DNA of 64,000 nucleotides from Apiosordaria backusii. Taxonomy: Eukaryota; Ascomycota; Sordariomycetes; Sordariales; Lasiosphaeriaceae. Shown here piece after piece: positions 38,324-50,993 of the stretch; the stretch's first letter is position 1; each line of letters begins with the position of its first letter. A model generated the notes under the pieces. The model had not been told where the DNA came from, made no database searches, and saw only the letters and a program-made list of their open reading frames with translations. A program made the position numbers and the translations under genes. Location of the stretch: the NCBI GenBank assembly GCA_030549205.1, contig JAUKTV010000006.1, forward strand, positions 142,501 through 206,500, in the 5' to 3' direction.

Positions 38324-41229
38324 ATGCCGAATGAGTGGTGGGAGCTGATATTTCCCGCCGGATCGAGGTGGGATATCGCATTCAGGATAGCACGTGAAAT
38401 ATGGTCACGTAAGTTTACCTGCCCAAGAGCCCTTGCCAGCGAGGCCAAGACTGACTCTAGTACACTGTCAGTTCCGGTCGTACGTGACCTTAGGGCAAAG
38501 TTAGACCGCACGATGCGTTGGCGCACCAGTAACTACCATAACCGTCTCCGTTTTGAAGATACCCTAGGCCAAGCTGCCCTCGAATACGGGTTCGATTTAT
38601 ATGGCGATGGTATTCTCCAGTCGTTTGGCGATTGTAACCCGTCTCGAAGCAATGCTCCCGACCGTAATCCAAATTTCACAGGGCGCTCAGCCGACTTGAA
38701 GCGGATTTATGACATTCTCGAGCATGACAAAAGACATACTACTGCAACCCGTATTTGTGAGATAAGTGGGCGCGTCGGCGTAGGGAAAAGCCAGCTTGCA
38801 CTGGAGTACGCTCATCGAGCCCGACAGAATTACTCGCATGTCTTTTGGGTGTCGCTTGAGCAGGATATTCGAGACCAGTATGCAAGATTGGCTCAAATCA
38901 TACATCAAAACCCCAGCGCTCAAGCCCCTGACCAAGCCCCTGACCAAGCCCAGCGTAGTGATCCGGTACTTGATGATGTAACGAAGGTTATTCAGTGGAT
39001 AGAATCCTCTGGTAGGCACCTTATTCTTGGAGACCTTGGTAAGTAAGGTAGCTAACGATGACTACCTTATACAGATCCCATCAAAAGTCGGCGCTGGCTA
39101 CTAGTCCTCGATAGGGTCGAAGTATGTGATACCATCAAGGAGTTCCTACCAAAATCATCAAGGGGTGGGAGCATTCTCATTACCACTCGATCCCCATCCG
39201 TATTTCCCGGCAGTTACGAGGTAAAACTCGGTGCGCTCACCAACACCGAGGGAGCAATCCTCTTCTTGAATCAATACCACAAGGGTGAGGGAAATCCCAG
39301 GAGACCGTCACCGGACGACATCGCGGATGCCGGCCTCGTTTCCGGTACTGTGGGTGGCCTGCCATGTCTGGTCGTTCATTTGGCACGGACACTGCAGACT
39401 CTCGGTATATCGCCAAAGGACTATTTGTGCGAGCACCCCTACTACGCGCTAGATTCAGGTCAGACTATCGACAAAGCTGCGGACCCGGGACCTGTATACG
39501 ATCTCTATACTCTCGAGACATCTGGCGGGGCCATGTACAATCATTTGTACCATGACTCCCCTAACTTTGCGTGGGAACACCCGTTGGGACTCCTATCTAC
39601 CAAGGCATTTGTTCTAAGCTGTACAATCGCCTTGCTAGGAAGAAACAGCACATGGTATATGATTCACTCTATCCCTACCACATCACTGCCAGTGGTTCAT
39701 GAGCTGCGAAGGCACAGCCTTATCGTGCCTCGATCACCGGAACACCCTCAGCCGCGCGCAAACGGTACGAGGCCCCAGACGAACCAACTCTTGATGGAAG
39801 TGGGTCTTCAACGTCACCTTCTACGACGCCTCCACCGCGATCCGGAAGAGTTCAAAGTGGCGTTCGAGAACGCAATCAGTATACTGCACGCTACCTGCCC
39901 TCGCCAATCCCCAGTACAGGCGCCATCGAACGGGAACTGGGCTCGGATTCAAACGGCAAACATTGTCAATATTGCCCTTCATCTTTACGACGTCAACTGT
40001 CGTCGAGATTGGCCGAAACCCCTTGGCCATAATTATCTGGTGATGTTTGGTGAGGCCCTGAGCGATGTAGGCTGTTACTTGTTCGAATCCGGCGTAACAG
40101 GCCATGGCCAGGCGCTTCTGGAGCAGGCGGACAAGAGCTATCTAGCCGCCGGAGGGCTTCCCAGTGCCCAGGCTAATGCAAAGACATGGCTGGCAGCATT
40201 TCATCTTGATGCAGGAATTCGGTACAGGCGGCAAGGGATAGAGTGCTTAGTCGACGTGTTTCACCTCAGAAGGCCCGAAGGCAAGGGCCCTGAGACCCCA
40301 GAAGCAGTAGTTTTGCGGGCGAACTCATACAATGACCTGGGTCTGGCGCTCATGGAATATGGAAGATATGAAGATGCGTACCGATATCTCGATGAATCAA
40401 AGAAACTGAAGAACACGCTATCTTGGGCTGAGCAGAGGAAGCTGACGTTTTCACTACGCAGCCAACTTGATGAACAAAGCTCTGATTGAATCAGTACAAG
40501 GGAATCACAAACACAGTATCACCATGGCACGAGCTGCCACAGACCAGATGGCCAGTCTAGGAGAGCCATCAATGTGGCACCTCTTCCAGTTTCATCTTGC
40601 CGAGTGTTTGCGAAAAGGTGGCCAGCTTTCTCAGGCACTGGAATTACACGAAGCTGTTCTACACAAACGGAGAGAGTTGCTAGGGGAACGCAGTTCCCAT
40701 ACCTTCAACAGCTACCACGCAACATCCCTTACGTATTACTGTTTGTCAAGGTTCGAGGAAACAGAGTACGTTTCTACCTAATACCTAGTCATACTATCTA
40801 GCCAATATTCCCTTTCCGCTTGGATAAAACTCGACGGACAACTACTCACACCCTTTCATCAGGAGTACCCTCACCTCTTCCTTACATTGGGCTGAGAATT
40901 CAAGCTCTCAACTTCGGGATACCGCTCAGCTCTACAGAAGCAAACTGCTCCTAGCCAAGGTCCTAAAATCAAAGGCTAGTTCTCGTCCTTTAGGTTGGTT
41001 TACAACGTTGATATCACGTCAATCTCACCGCCTTACGTTGGAAAAGGTGGAGAGGCTGGAGGTCTCATGCCGTGCGTTCGTTGATAGTCATCGGCATCTT
41101 CTACCCGATTATTCCTACCTATGCAGGAACCACTACACCGGGAGCAAAAATGACGGAGACCTTGACGACGGAACCAACCTTGCTCTCAATGCTGGATCAT
41201 ATGGCACCCCTGGAGGCAGGGCGGTCTGA
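38324..41229 (+). pseudogene. Second NB-ARC/TPR receptor, with one frameshift
   Basis: The model has exons 38324-39011, 39075-40765 and 40863-41229. The N-terminal 110 residues (MPNEWWELIFPAGSRWDIAF...) are not recognised. Then come FTGRSADLKRIYDIL, the P-loop GRVGVGKSQLALEYAH, VFWVSLEQD, Walker B RRWLLVLDRVE, GSILITTRS and GGLPCLVVHLAR. The C-terminal half is TPR-like (YNDLGLALMEYGRYEDAYRYL, WHLFQFHLAECLRKGGQLSQALELHEAVLHKRRELLG). The first intron is either 39012-39074 (63 nt, GTAGGC) or 39039-39074 (36 nt, GTAAGT); both keep the frame. At about 40448-40452 the frame shifts by one base in ACGTTTTCAC; one T too many explains it, and downstream sequence continues as good TPR. The last intron is 40766-40862. 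About 914 codons in all. The shift may be a real loss or an assembly error. Confidence 0.75.
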
Positions 41230-41771
41230 TATCGATGGTCAAATACGTATCTGCCAGGAGTACCCGGGTGCTGATTTTCCTAAGCTATAAGGGCAGTGTT
41301 GAGGGCCCAAGGGCCCGTGGAAACAGAAGGATGGGAAAAAGGTTTCGCAGGCGAAGAACTATTTTTGGTCACAGAGTCCGGTTTGGTAGTGACAGATACC
41401 CTGGTAGGTATCTACCTATTAAGTCAAGTTCGATTGTACGATAAGTAGATATGCTTAACACAATAAGTATACTATAATATAAGCTACCTTAGCTTTAGTT
41501 CTGAGCTTTGACTTCTACTAGTCTAAACTTTTATCTTTGTCGGTCTTTTCCACTCGTCCAAGCTTTACTTCTATCACTCTAATCTTTTCGTTTTGTCAGC
41601 GCAAGCTTTTATTTCTCTTAGTGTGCTTTTTCTTTTTACCAGGCTAAGGGTATAGGCATATTGCATCATAAATTGGCCATAGCATGAATGGGCTTGAAAC
41701 AATCATTAGAAAAGGCATATCAAAAACCTGTAATCAAGGGTAGAGACGATGAAACTAGTCTGAATCAATAT
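41230..41771. other. Intergenic spacer, no gene seen
   Basis: T-rich spacer with CTTTT-type runs between two convergent genes. It marks the change from accessory to conserved gene content. Confidence 0.5.
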
Positions 41772-43155
41772 CTACAGCGTCGTGTCTTTGATCCCCTCGA
41801 ATGACCTCATGACGGCCAACAAAGTCGGTGCATAAAACGTGATATCATTGTGCCCTGCAATTCTGTCAGCTTTCTACCATAACCACCCATCATGTGAAAG
41901 AACTCACCTCCAAAAGTAACCAACTCCTGCCTCACCACCACCCCTCCATCCTTCCACTCGACAACAAACTCCTGCTTGACATCCCCCACCACCTTCTCCT
42001 TTTTCATCTCCTCAATCTCCTTCTCACTCACCCCATTCTTGAACAGCCCCCCAACCGCAGCCCTAAAAACCTTGTCATCCTCATGAGCGGGAATATCCCA
42101 GTCATTCCTCGCATGCACCATCTCCAGCCGCAACCTCCCCCCTCTCTTCTTCACCGTTCGCGTAATTTCCTTCCAACGCGCGGCGCTCTCCCATTTGTCC
42201 ACCACCCTCTTCATCACCAGGTTTAACAACCGCGGCCATGCCCTCAGGGGAGCTAGCACGGGGATGAACCCCGCGATGGAATAGCCTGATAGCATTGTCG
42301 GGAGAGAGCTGAATCCGGCGACGATGACAGACCCGGCAAAGTCGATTTGGTGGTTGAGAGCGAAGTGATGGGTTACAGCGGCTACGACGGCCGTGCCGAG
42401 GGATTGCCCGAGCAAAACAATGCGGTTGGGGGGGATGTGGCACTCATTGAGGAGGAAGTCAAGGAGGGTGATAGCGTCGGTGGTTAGGCCAGTTTCCGTG
42501 GGGGAACCGGTGGAGAGGCCGAAGCCGCGGTAGGAGAGGGAGAAGATGTGGTGGTTTAGGGAGAGAGTGTGGTAGACACGGGGGCGGTGGGATTGGAGGA
42601 GGTGACCTGCGTTGCCGTGGAAAGAGACGACTACTTTGGCATTGGGGTCATTGAGAAGAAGCTTGAACTGGGGGGTGGTGGTGAAGTCTTTGTGGCAGAT
42701 GCCTTGGTCGGGCCGGGACATCAGGGTGGAGGAATGTTGGTTGTAGAGGGCTAGGGGGAGGATGTGCCAGGTGTAGAGGGATTCATTGTCGGGGGTGCGG
42801 AGGAGGAAGGGAGTTGCTTGGTTTTCTGGGTTCTAGTCAATGGGAGGCGCTTCAGCATGTAGGAAGTATCGTGACCGGTGGACTAACTGGCAAAGCCATA
42901 TCGTTGGGGCTGGTTGATCTTTCTCCGAGCACCTGGCCGCCAGAGACTGTGGATATTGTGTGCATATAAGAACCTGAGATTGCAATCTCATGTCAGCTTC
43001 ATCAATCGTCAATTAAAGCAGCGAGAGTGTGTCATGTCATACTGGCGTTGGAAAAATGGGATCGAGCTCAAGCCAAGGAACACGGCATATACTGCCACAG
43101 GGACGCCTACGACGAGCCCTACCGAGAGGCCGGAGATAGCGGCCGGGCCGAGCAT
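41772..43155 (-). CDS. Alpha/beta hydrolase, ABHD12-like, membrane-anchored, 399 aa
   Basis: Four exons: 43155-43043, 42973-42888, 42825-41908 and 41854-41772. The introns are 43042-42974, 42887-42826 and 41907-41855. The first exon encodes a membrane anchor (AAISGLSVGLVVGVPVAVYAVFLGL). Exon 2 gives HNIHSLWRPGARRKINQP and YGFAK, common to fungal ABHD12/ABHD13-type serine hydrolases. The body has VVSFHGNAGHLLQ (oxyanion region), SYRGFGLSTGSPTE, the nucleophile elbow VLLGQSLGT, HARNDWDIP (acid residue) and, after the last intron, the catalytic His in FGGHNDITFY. Members are lipid hydrolases. The ATG at 43155 is chosen because it starts the anchor directly; an upstream in-frame ATG at 43236 would add 27 residues. 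No lesion. Confidence 0.85.
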
Positions 43156-44189
43156 GCTTGCCGCCGGATGAAAAGAAAAATATCTGTTGTTTACATAAGC
43201 TGTTCTACAAGATGAAGCCAAATGAAACACATCCAAGACCTTGAAAGAGCGTCTTTGTTGACTTTATTGTGGTATGAGATGGTGGCTTAAAGCTTGGAAA
43301 CGGCCTGTGTGGCGTCGTCAGTTGCGTGGGCGGTAGCACAGCTGATGTTCACAGGGACATGCAGTAAAACATGTGGGGAGTTAGTAATGCTATTACGCAG
43401 CACGAAGTAGGCCTTACAAATTGGCCATCTCAAGGTGCGGGAGGCGGGGCGAATTGTTAAGGCTGGTAACTGTAAGTATGCGGCTTATTGATCCCCACTA
43501 AAGATCCCGGTCAGCCGCACTGTCCAACATTTTGTCAACAACCGGCATTTTCTTCTGAAGACCTGGCGCATTGCCATTGAAGACAAGTTGAGATAGCCAA
43601 GGAAGAGAGTATCATATTGCACTATGAGAGCTTTCAAGATGCTGTTAAAGCAAGAAACAAAGCACCCACCTTGCCTGGGAGATCAAATCCTGCATCCTTA
43701 TGGATGCTATGTCAAGTGGCGCATTTATTACCTGTAATTCCAACTGACCAATCAGAGGCAGTTAAGTGCTCAAAGACAAGGTTTAGCGCACGTGAAATGC
43801 GTGCTTGATAATTCGGGTGACATGCCCCAGCTTTGCCGATGCCTGCCTGTTGCTGTTCCCAAATCCCAGTCGGGGACCCATTTTCTTTTTGGGGGTCGGA
43901 ACTGCTGGTGCCTTCGTCACGGTCTCGATCCCTTCTTTCCCGGCTACATCCGCCACGAGCAGCACGTCTTGGGATTGATCGCCCTTCAATTGCCCACGCG
44001 CATACGCGCGCTTCTTTTGCTTCGTTGGGGGTCTTTTTAATTCTAGTCTTCTTGATAATCCATCTCCCTCCCGCAATCGACACCACAGCTTTTACCATCA
44101 ACACTCCAGCTCGGAACCTCGACCGATCCCGATGTGTTTATGACGACCTACTCTACAACTCTACACGTTGGGTCTGAATAGTTTGAGAG
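43156..44189. other. Intergenic / divergent promoter region
   Basis: Between the hydrolase and SWC3 genes. Pyrimidine-rich leader near 44040-44110 before the SWC3 start. No gene seen; frames on both strands near 43700-44100 overlap and lack motifs. Confidence 0.55.
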
Positions 44190-46653
44190 ATGGAGAAGAA
44201 GAGGAAGCTTCCAGCTCGCGCCGCCGCCAGGGTCGAGCAAGCTGCGAAGAGGAGGAACACCGATTCAACGCCAAAATCCGTCTCCAAATCTGCGACGCCG
44301 ACACCTGCCCCAGCCCCGGAGCCAGAGCCAACTCCCGTCGAAGATGTCCCAACTCCCTTACCAAAGTCCATCAGCGCTGGCAAGCCTCTGCCGACCGTCG
44401 ACTCACCGCAACCACATGATCTTTCGAATAAGGACTATCAGACGGCGACGGAAAGGTGTGCTCCCTTGGCTGCTTATCTTGTAGACCAGAGCGAAATGCT
44501 GACAGATTCTTTTTAGTGGCGTTCTTTCCGAGTCTCTCGCACGATCACGGCAGCAATGGATGTCCGAAGCCATATTCCCAAAGTACTGGTCCAAACCGGT
44601 CAAGAAGAAGGGTCAGATAATCGAGGAGCCGAACAACCCGCCAAAGGACAGCATGGTGAAGCTGGGAAATGTGACCATTATCGTGGAGCCGCACAGTTTT
44701 GAAGCCACCATGTACGCTGTCAAGGACCCGAAACCTCCACCACCTCCGCCGATTACGCAGCGACCGGTTCTACAATATGGGCCTCCGAATGGAATCATGC
44801 CCCCGCCGGCTACCCCGAAAAGCGCACAGTCTGCAGTGTCATCTCCTGCTCCCACACCCGCGGCTCAACCTCCGAGCCAAGCTCAGACTCTGGCGAAAGC
44901 ACCAAGTCAACCGCGAACGCAAACCCAGACACCGGCACAGGCTCCCACTCTTCCCACGGCACAATCAACTGCGGTAAATCCGCTAGCACCAGGACAGTCA
45001 CCTACCTCAAACCCGCCACCAGCTCCAGAGGCATCACGCATGACCCCTACCATTCCTGCAGCACTACCAAGACCAGTTGCTTCCCCCCGAGGTATGGAGT
45101 CAGTCCTATCCCCAGGAACCGTCACGCCTCAGCCGCCAGCGAGGCCACATATCACGGCGCCGCTTGGCGTTCAACCATCACGGCGTCCACCATCGCCTAA
45201 CCCCACCCTGGTCACAGGCGCAGGTGCTGCCGCCTTCCTTGCTGGGACCAACCCCGCCCCTCACAAACCCCCAATCAACGGTGCGCCAGCAGCTCCGGGC
45301 GCAGCAGCTCCAGGTAAACCAGCTCCAGGGAAACCAGCTCCGGGCACCGATCCAATTATTTTGATGTTGGCGTCTAAGGCGGGGTCTGATCCCGAGCTGC
45401 GAGAACTCATGAAGCGTGTTGCTGCTGGCGAAGCCACCAAGCCGGAACTTGCCCGCTTTCAAGTCATTATTGATGCCATCACAGCGGAGAACAAGCGCAA
45501 TGGGAGCACCGCTGGTCCTTCTGCTGAAAGACTGTTGGTAGATGGCCGCACAGTTAAATACTTTGCAGACGAAGTCCGAGCCATTCTGGACATTGTTTTG
45601 ACTTCCAATGCCAAACAAACCTCTGCAGACCTGAGGCCGCCAAATGGCTGCGATCCGCTCATTGTGGCCCTGGTCAAGAAGGCGCTGGACGACACTAAGA
45701 CCAGGGATATGGTGCGGCGTATATCAGAGAACAAGCCACAGTTCTCAGATGCCCCTGATCTCAAGCTCATTATTGATCAACTCTGGACAAAATTGAAGGA
45801 AAAAGAAATACAAGCGTCCAAGTCGCCAGCGTCGGCGACCACCCCGACAGCGTCCAAGCAAGCCAATGGGGTGAACGGCAACGCTAGCAATTCGGCATCA
45901 TCCACTCCAGCGCCACAAACAGCGCCTCAACCACAGCAAGCGCTTCGATCCAAAGGACCTCCGCCGCCTCCCAAGCCAGACATCTCGGCCGTTGTGTTTG
46001 AGTTTGCTGGCGGCAATGGTGATCGGTACATGTTCCCAAAGTTCAGCATTCTGGAGCAAATGACAATGGCTCCTGGAGCGGGACAGCAGGTTGTGGCCTC
46101 TTTTTTGGTGGTCCGCCGGGGTAGCAAGTCAGAGTATCCGCAGGCGGACCCCGATCAAGACTATTACGAACCGCTTACCGTGCGGCTCTTTGCCCCCAGT
46201 GGCCGCCATCTTGAGAACCTATTTAGAGTTGTGGCCCCTCAGGAGGAGGTCAGGCGATATATGGAGGGAATTATGGAGACGATGACGCGATCAGAGTACG
46301 TTCTTCTGGCCATGCGACTGCCGAGGCGCGACGGCACAGAGACAGAGGACACCGAGATGGGCGGGATGTCGAATGGGGCCGCCAAGGAAAAGGAGGCGGA
46401 AATAGAAGAAAGGGAAACGAAAGCGGCGCACCACCCCCCGTCGGCTCCGCAGGTATTGTGGGCGACGAACCCGCCCAAGATCGAGATGACGGAGCTGAGT
46501 TCGCGGTCCAGGGGCAGCAGCAAACACCAGAAGGTGGAGATGCAGGAGCTGGCCTCACGATCAAGGGGGGTGTATAATGGCACCGAGGCAGCGGATGAAG
46601 ACGCACAGTACCAGAAATTTATCGCAACGGTGGCTGGCAAGGCGAAGGAATAA
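44190..46653 (+). CDS. swc3: SWR1-complex protein 3, 800 aa
   Basis: Subunit of the SWR1 chromatin remodeller, which exchanges H2A for H2A.Z in the nucleus. Exon 1 is 44190-44455 and exon 2 is 44517-46653; the 61-nt intron starts GTGTGC, has a GCTGAC branch and ends TTTTTAG. The N-terminus (MEKKRKLPARAAARVEQAAK) is basic. It is followed by a Pro/Ala linker and the SWC3 signature spanning the splice junction: PLPTVDSPQPHDLSNKDYQT, then SGVLSESLARSRQQWMSEAI, PKYWSKPVKKKG, NNPPKDSMVKLGNVTI and EPHSFEATMYAVKDPKPP. The middle is low-complexity Pro/Ala/Gln. The C-terminal half has the fungal module AVVFEFAGGNGDRYMFPKFS, ASFLVVRRGSKSEYP, GRHLENLFRVVAPQEEVRRY and TRSEYVLLAMRLPRR. The tail is charged. 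No lesion. Confidence 0.85.
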
Positions 46654-47569
46654 AGGGGTGTTGTGTGGAGATAACTGTATCATTTCTTGACATTGTGGAA
46701 CCATCATTTTTGTGTGGTTTTGGGACAACAGCGCGCAGCGGTTGGGAATACCTGGGGCAAAGGGGAAAAGACATGTGTGCCCGCACGGATCGCTTTCTTT
46801 TTGTCGTTATTACTCTTCTCAGTTACCCTTATTTGGTGATGGATTGGGCGAGACAGGTCAAGTTCTCTTTTTATGTGTGCGACAAGAGACTTGAGGATTC
46901 ATGGGCTGGAGTTTTGGGACTGACATCGGACTGATTTTTTCTTTTCTTGGTTACGAACAATAAATTACCCATCATGTATTTTGTCACTTTTCAAACCAGC
47001 GATGACTTTTACCAATGAAGACATTGCAGAAGTTTTCTTTATGGATGTTCACACGTCCATCCAATGATAGATCTTTTCTCCTCTATGACGTCCTTTTGAA
47101 ACTAACAAGTGCCGTGTTTTCACAACCCATTGCCCATCGACGCATTTTGTGATGTCGTCAGATAGAGCTCTTGTAATTGATCCAAGCACACTAAAAAGCT
47201 CATCTGGATGTTTGCAATACACAGATGAACATATATTTTGATCTCGTCGAAGGTATGCACACGCCTACGGAGATTGTATATGAGTCGATGTCACGATAGC
47301 TACACGAAGACTACCCAAAGGTACGTAGGCATTCAGCAAAGAATTGTATGTGGTGACACGCTTTATACCTTAAGAATCGAATTCATTTTCAAATATGAGA
47401 ATAGATCAGGCCTAGAAACAGAACTGTCCAGAATACTTTTGGACATGAAATTCCTACATGTATCTGCTGACATATCTTCCCTCCAAACACACCTCTATAC
47501 CCTCTGCCCTCAAAGCCAAAAAGCCCCTAACAAACCATCAAAGACCCCGACCCTACGAGAGAAGCCCCC
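46654..47569. other. 3' flank of swc3, no gene seen
   Basis: About 900 bp of T-rich then AT-rich sequence with no supported gene. Confidence 0.5.
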
Positions 47570-48586
47570 TCAGAGAATGCTAACAGCCCTCAAATAGTCG
47601 CTCTCCGCCCCACCCCTCACCCCCTCCCGATCCGTCCCCCAACTAACCTCCCTCCAAGTTTCCAGCACCTTCCCCGTCTCCTCCACCTTCTGCTTGACGC
47701 TCTCCCAAGCATCACTCCCCAACACCAACCTCACCGGCACCTTTTCCTCCCCTTTCCTCAACTTTTCCACAGTCTCCACCATCACCTTTGCAACTTTGGC
47801 ACTATCCCCCGGCATATAAGCCATAGCATCCCTCATAAACATCCCCACCAACCTCCCCAACCCCTCTCCATACACCGTTTCTGTTTGTTGCTCCAGCAGT
47901 CCAGCTGCATGGTTGGTATCGCGGGGCTGCCCAAGGTTGGTGACACACCCCCCGCATTCAAACCCCACAACCTTGATACCAAACCCCGACACCTCTTTGT
48001 CTAGGGACTCGATATATGTGGATAAGGCGGCTTTGCTAGCGGCGTAGTGAGACATGAAGGGGAGGGGGTCCAGGCTGTTGAGCTCGAGGTGAACGCCACC
48101 ACACCCCCTTTCCCTTTCTCTCTGAGGAAGGGTAAAAAGGCCTGTGTGAGGCGCATCGGGCCGAAGAGGTTAACGTTGAACATCTGGGTTATGTACTCCT
48201 CACTGTTCATTGTTAGTAACTCCCAAAGGGGAGGGGGATGATAACTTGATATAGAGGGGAGGGAGGGGGACGTACGAAGCCTCCTCGCAGGATTTCATAG
48301 CCGACATGCCCGCGTTGTTGAAGAGGACGTCTACACCCCCGGGGAACAGACCCCAGGCTTCGGTCGCTTTTTGCTGGAGGGTGGGCAGGGGGGAGGTGAT
48401 GTCCAGCTCGAGAAGTTTCAGGCTGTTAGGGTGGGAAGAAACCAAATCGGGGGGGAAGCGGGCAGAAACATTCCGTCCTGTGGCGATGACGTTTTGCTGT
48501 TGGGAGAGCAGCTCTTTGACCAGGGCGAGGCCGATGCCCGAGGTGGTGCCGGTTATGAGGTAGGTTTTGGGGGGTTGGGGAGACAT
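47570..48586 (-). pseudogene. Short-chain dehydrogenase/reductase with one-base frameshift
   Basis: Exon 1 is 48586-48276 and exon 2 is 48202-47570; the intron 48275-48203 starts GTACGT and ends with a GTTACTAAC branch and GAACAG. The product is a classical SDR: cofactor site TYLITGTTSGIGLALVKELL, ATGRNV, LELDITSP, VDVLFNNAGMSA (NNAG), NVNLFGPMRLTQAFLPFL, then FTSSSTAW and the active-site stretch SHYAASKAALSTYIESLDKE (YxxxK). Between the last two the frame slips by one base in the C-run at 48063-48067 (five C where six would keep frame). About 314 residues if in frame. The rest of the C-terminus is open to 47570. Either a recent inactivating indel or a homopolymer sequencing error; the high quality of flanking sequence makes error a real possibility. 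Confidence 0.8.
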
Positions 48587-50993
48587 TTCTTTTGAAGATT
48601 GGAGAGGGTGGTGGATTAAAAGGCTTTGGGATAGGTGGTTTGCGGTGCAAGTAAGTGCTGATGATGGCAGTGTGGTGGTGGTGATCAGAAAACTGCATGA
48701 TATTGGAGAGAGCAGGATGCCATATTTATACATACATTCCCCCCTCCCTTGAGAAACAGTTCACTTCATGACGGGCTGCCGGACTTTTTCATCTCTCGGT
48801 TCCCCGAGTGCAACTCTCAGTCTCACGAAACTGTCAGATAGAATGCAGCGGGGATGACATCCGGTCGGAGTGGATACACATCCTGAAAAATGCGGAAATA
48901 TGGGTCCATGCGGACGGTGCGCTGTGGGGCATTTGCGGGCGGTGCGGCCGAGGCGGACGGGGTGGGTCCCGCGACCAACCAAATGTGCTCCTTGATGCTT
49001 GATAGGTGCGGACAGCTTTCCGCATTGTGCGCTTTCTTCTCAAGTACACCAAATAACAAGATTTACGAATGCCTGAAAGGGGACGGACCTTCCTCACAGG
49101 GGATTGATTGCAGCTTGATAAGCCCATACTGCAGCCCAGACCACTGTTGGGATCCCCAGAAGGTCCCCTATTTTACCCGGTGCGGTTTCCGTTTCCATCC
49201 TCCCTGTGTTACCCCCAACCCCCGTGCCTCAGACCTCACGTCACCGCTAAAGCGCCGCCAGACATGACACGGGGCTCAGACCTTCTCTTCGACCAGGGCC
49301 CTGGTTGGCTGGCTTCTTCTTACCTATAAATGTGCCCCGGTATCTGCTGCAGAGAAGAGCATTCATCACAAGTCAACGTCAGGGTCAAGACACAAAAGCA
49401 TGAGAGTCAAAACATGAGGAGACAAACAATATATATATATATATTGTCTGAATAACTTGTCCCAAGAAGGCTCAACCAGTTCACCAAGCCCAAGTTCAAG
49501 TCTTTCGAAAGAACCCGCTTGGTCAGAAAACCTATCAAACCCTCCCAGATTTTCCCCCCAAAGAAAAAAAATGTTTTCGTGTTTTCTGTTTTGTTTTTGT
49601 CAAGTTCCATCAAGCCAACCCTCAGCAATTACTGTGTGTTGTCGTCTACTGGCGGGCATCAGTCCAGTAGTAGAAATGCCGAAGAGGGATGGTGACTTGT
49701 TCCAAAATTGCCTGGACATGAGACTCCGTCTCTGCCAAGCTCCAAAGATATGTCAGAGTCGCGGCGAAAATGCAAACAACCACGTCCGCCGGGCAAGGGC
49801 CAGACGGCCGATGCAAATCGAGCGCTGCTGACCAGTGTCCTCCCCATTCCAATTCCATCGGAATCTAACCGTATTCCCAGGACCATTACGGGCCTGTGAT
49901 CAGCCCCGTTAGCCCAAATGCATTTGTGAGAACATCACCCCCGCCACAGTCACGAGTGCCTGTCCACTCTATATGCGGAATACCTCCTCCGTCACTCCAA
50001 CACCGAGCCAACGCCAAAACGCAGGCGCATGCACTCATTCCAAACCCAACCGGAAAAATGAAGAATCGTGGAACGCCTGAGGGAATTCAAGGGAAAATAT
50101 GGGTTAGGAATCCTTGCCTTTTTCCTCGACCAGGCAACAAACGCCAACAGCCCGGATCTCCAGCTCCCATATACGCCGCCCACCAGAAAAAGCCAGACTC
50201 CATGAAGATCAACCCAAACGCCGTTGTATATGAACCATCTCGCCAGAGAACCCGTTACCCAGGCTCGAATCACCATCTGCCCAGCCCAACAGTCTCCACG
50301 AGGTCCCCAACCAACAATGCAAAGCCCATGCGCGCGCCAGTCCATACTTTGTAGAGGAAAAAACTGCATTCCCAGGGGCGCCGTTGCCCAACTCATCGAA
50401 TACATCAAGATCAAATCGTGTGCCAGTCGAAACAGGGGCTGGGCCTGCGAAAATGTGACGAAGAGACTGAATAAGGTGAGGACCCGAGGAGAAAAAGAGA
50501 ACAAAAAGTGAACGAGTGCATCGCCGAACAGAATGCTACAAGACTCCAAAACCGCCCGCACGCTGACCCTAACGCTGACTGCGATTTTCCAGTTGTCTAA
50601 GAATTTGGTGACGAAAATGTCCCAAGTGAGAAGTCGACTGTATCGCCATGCGGAAGAGAAGATGTTCGAGATTTGGCACGAGGCCACAAAGAGAAATTAG
50701 TGGGTATGATACAACTGATCGTGATCGAGATCGTGTGCTGAAGCGCCGTTAGAATGCTTGGTAGCCGAGGCGCTCTCGCTGTGAGTTTGCTGATGCAAGA
50801 TGCAAGTGTCCTCGAAGAATTCAGTCGCAAAAAGCCTGAATCGATGGTAAAAGCCGCCGGGGCCGTTGGGTGTTGACGGACCAGAGGCGCAAGTAATATG
50901 TATGTACAATGCAAAAACGAAAACAAACAAAGTAAACGTAACGTCATGCCCATGGCGTCTAACCTCCGTTACGTATGAAGGCGCGTCAGCGCT
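48587..50993. other. Long intergenic region including 3' flank of dhh1
   Basis: About 2.4 kb. A short (AT)n run is at 49430-49446. A 231-codon minus frame at 50687-49992 is hydrophobic and Trp/Leu-rich with no motif and lies downstream of dhh1 on the same strand; it is more likely 3' UTR or spacer than a gene. The 5' part is the SDR promoter. Confidence 0.5.

Noticed and set aside
49992..50687. 231-codon hydrophobic minus frame downstream of dhh1
   Set aside because: No domain, no splice links, unusual Trp/Leu-rich composition; more likely untranslated or spacer DNA.
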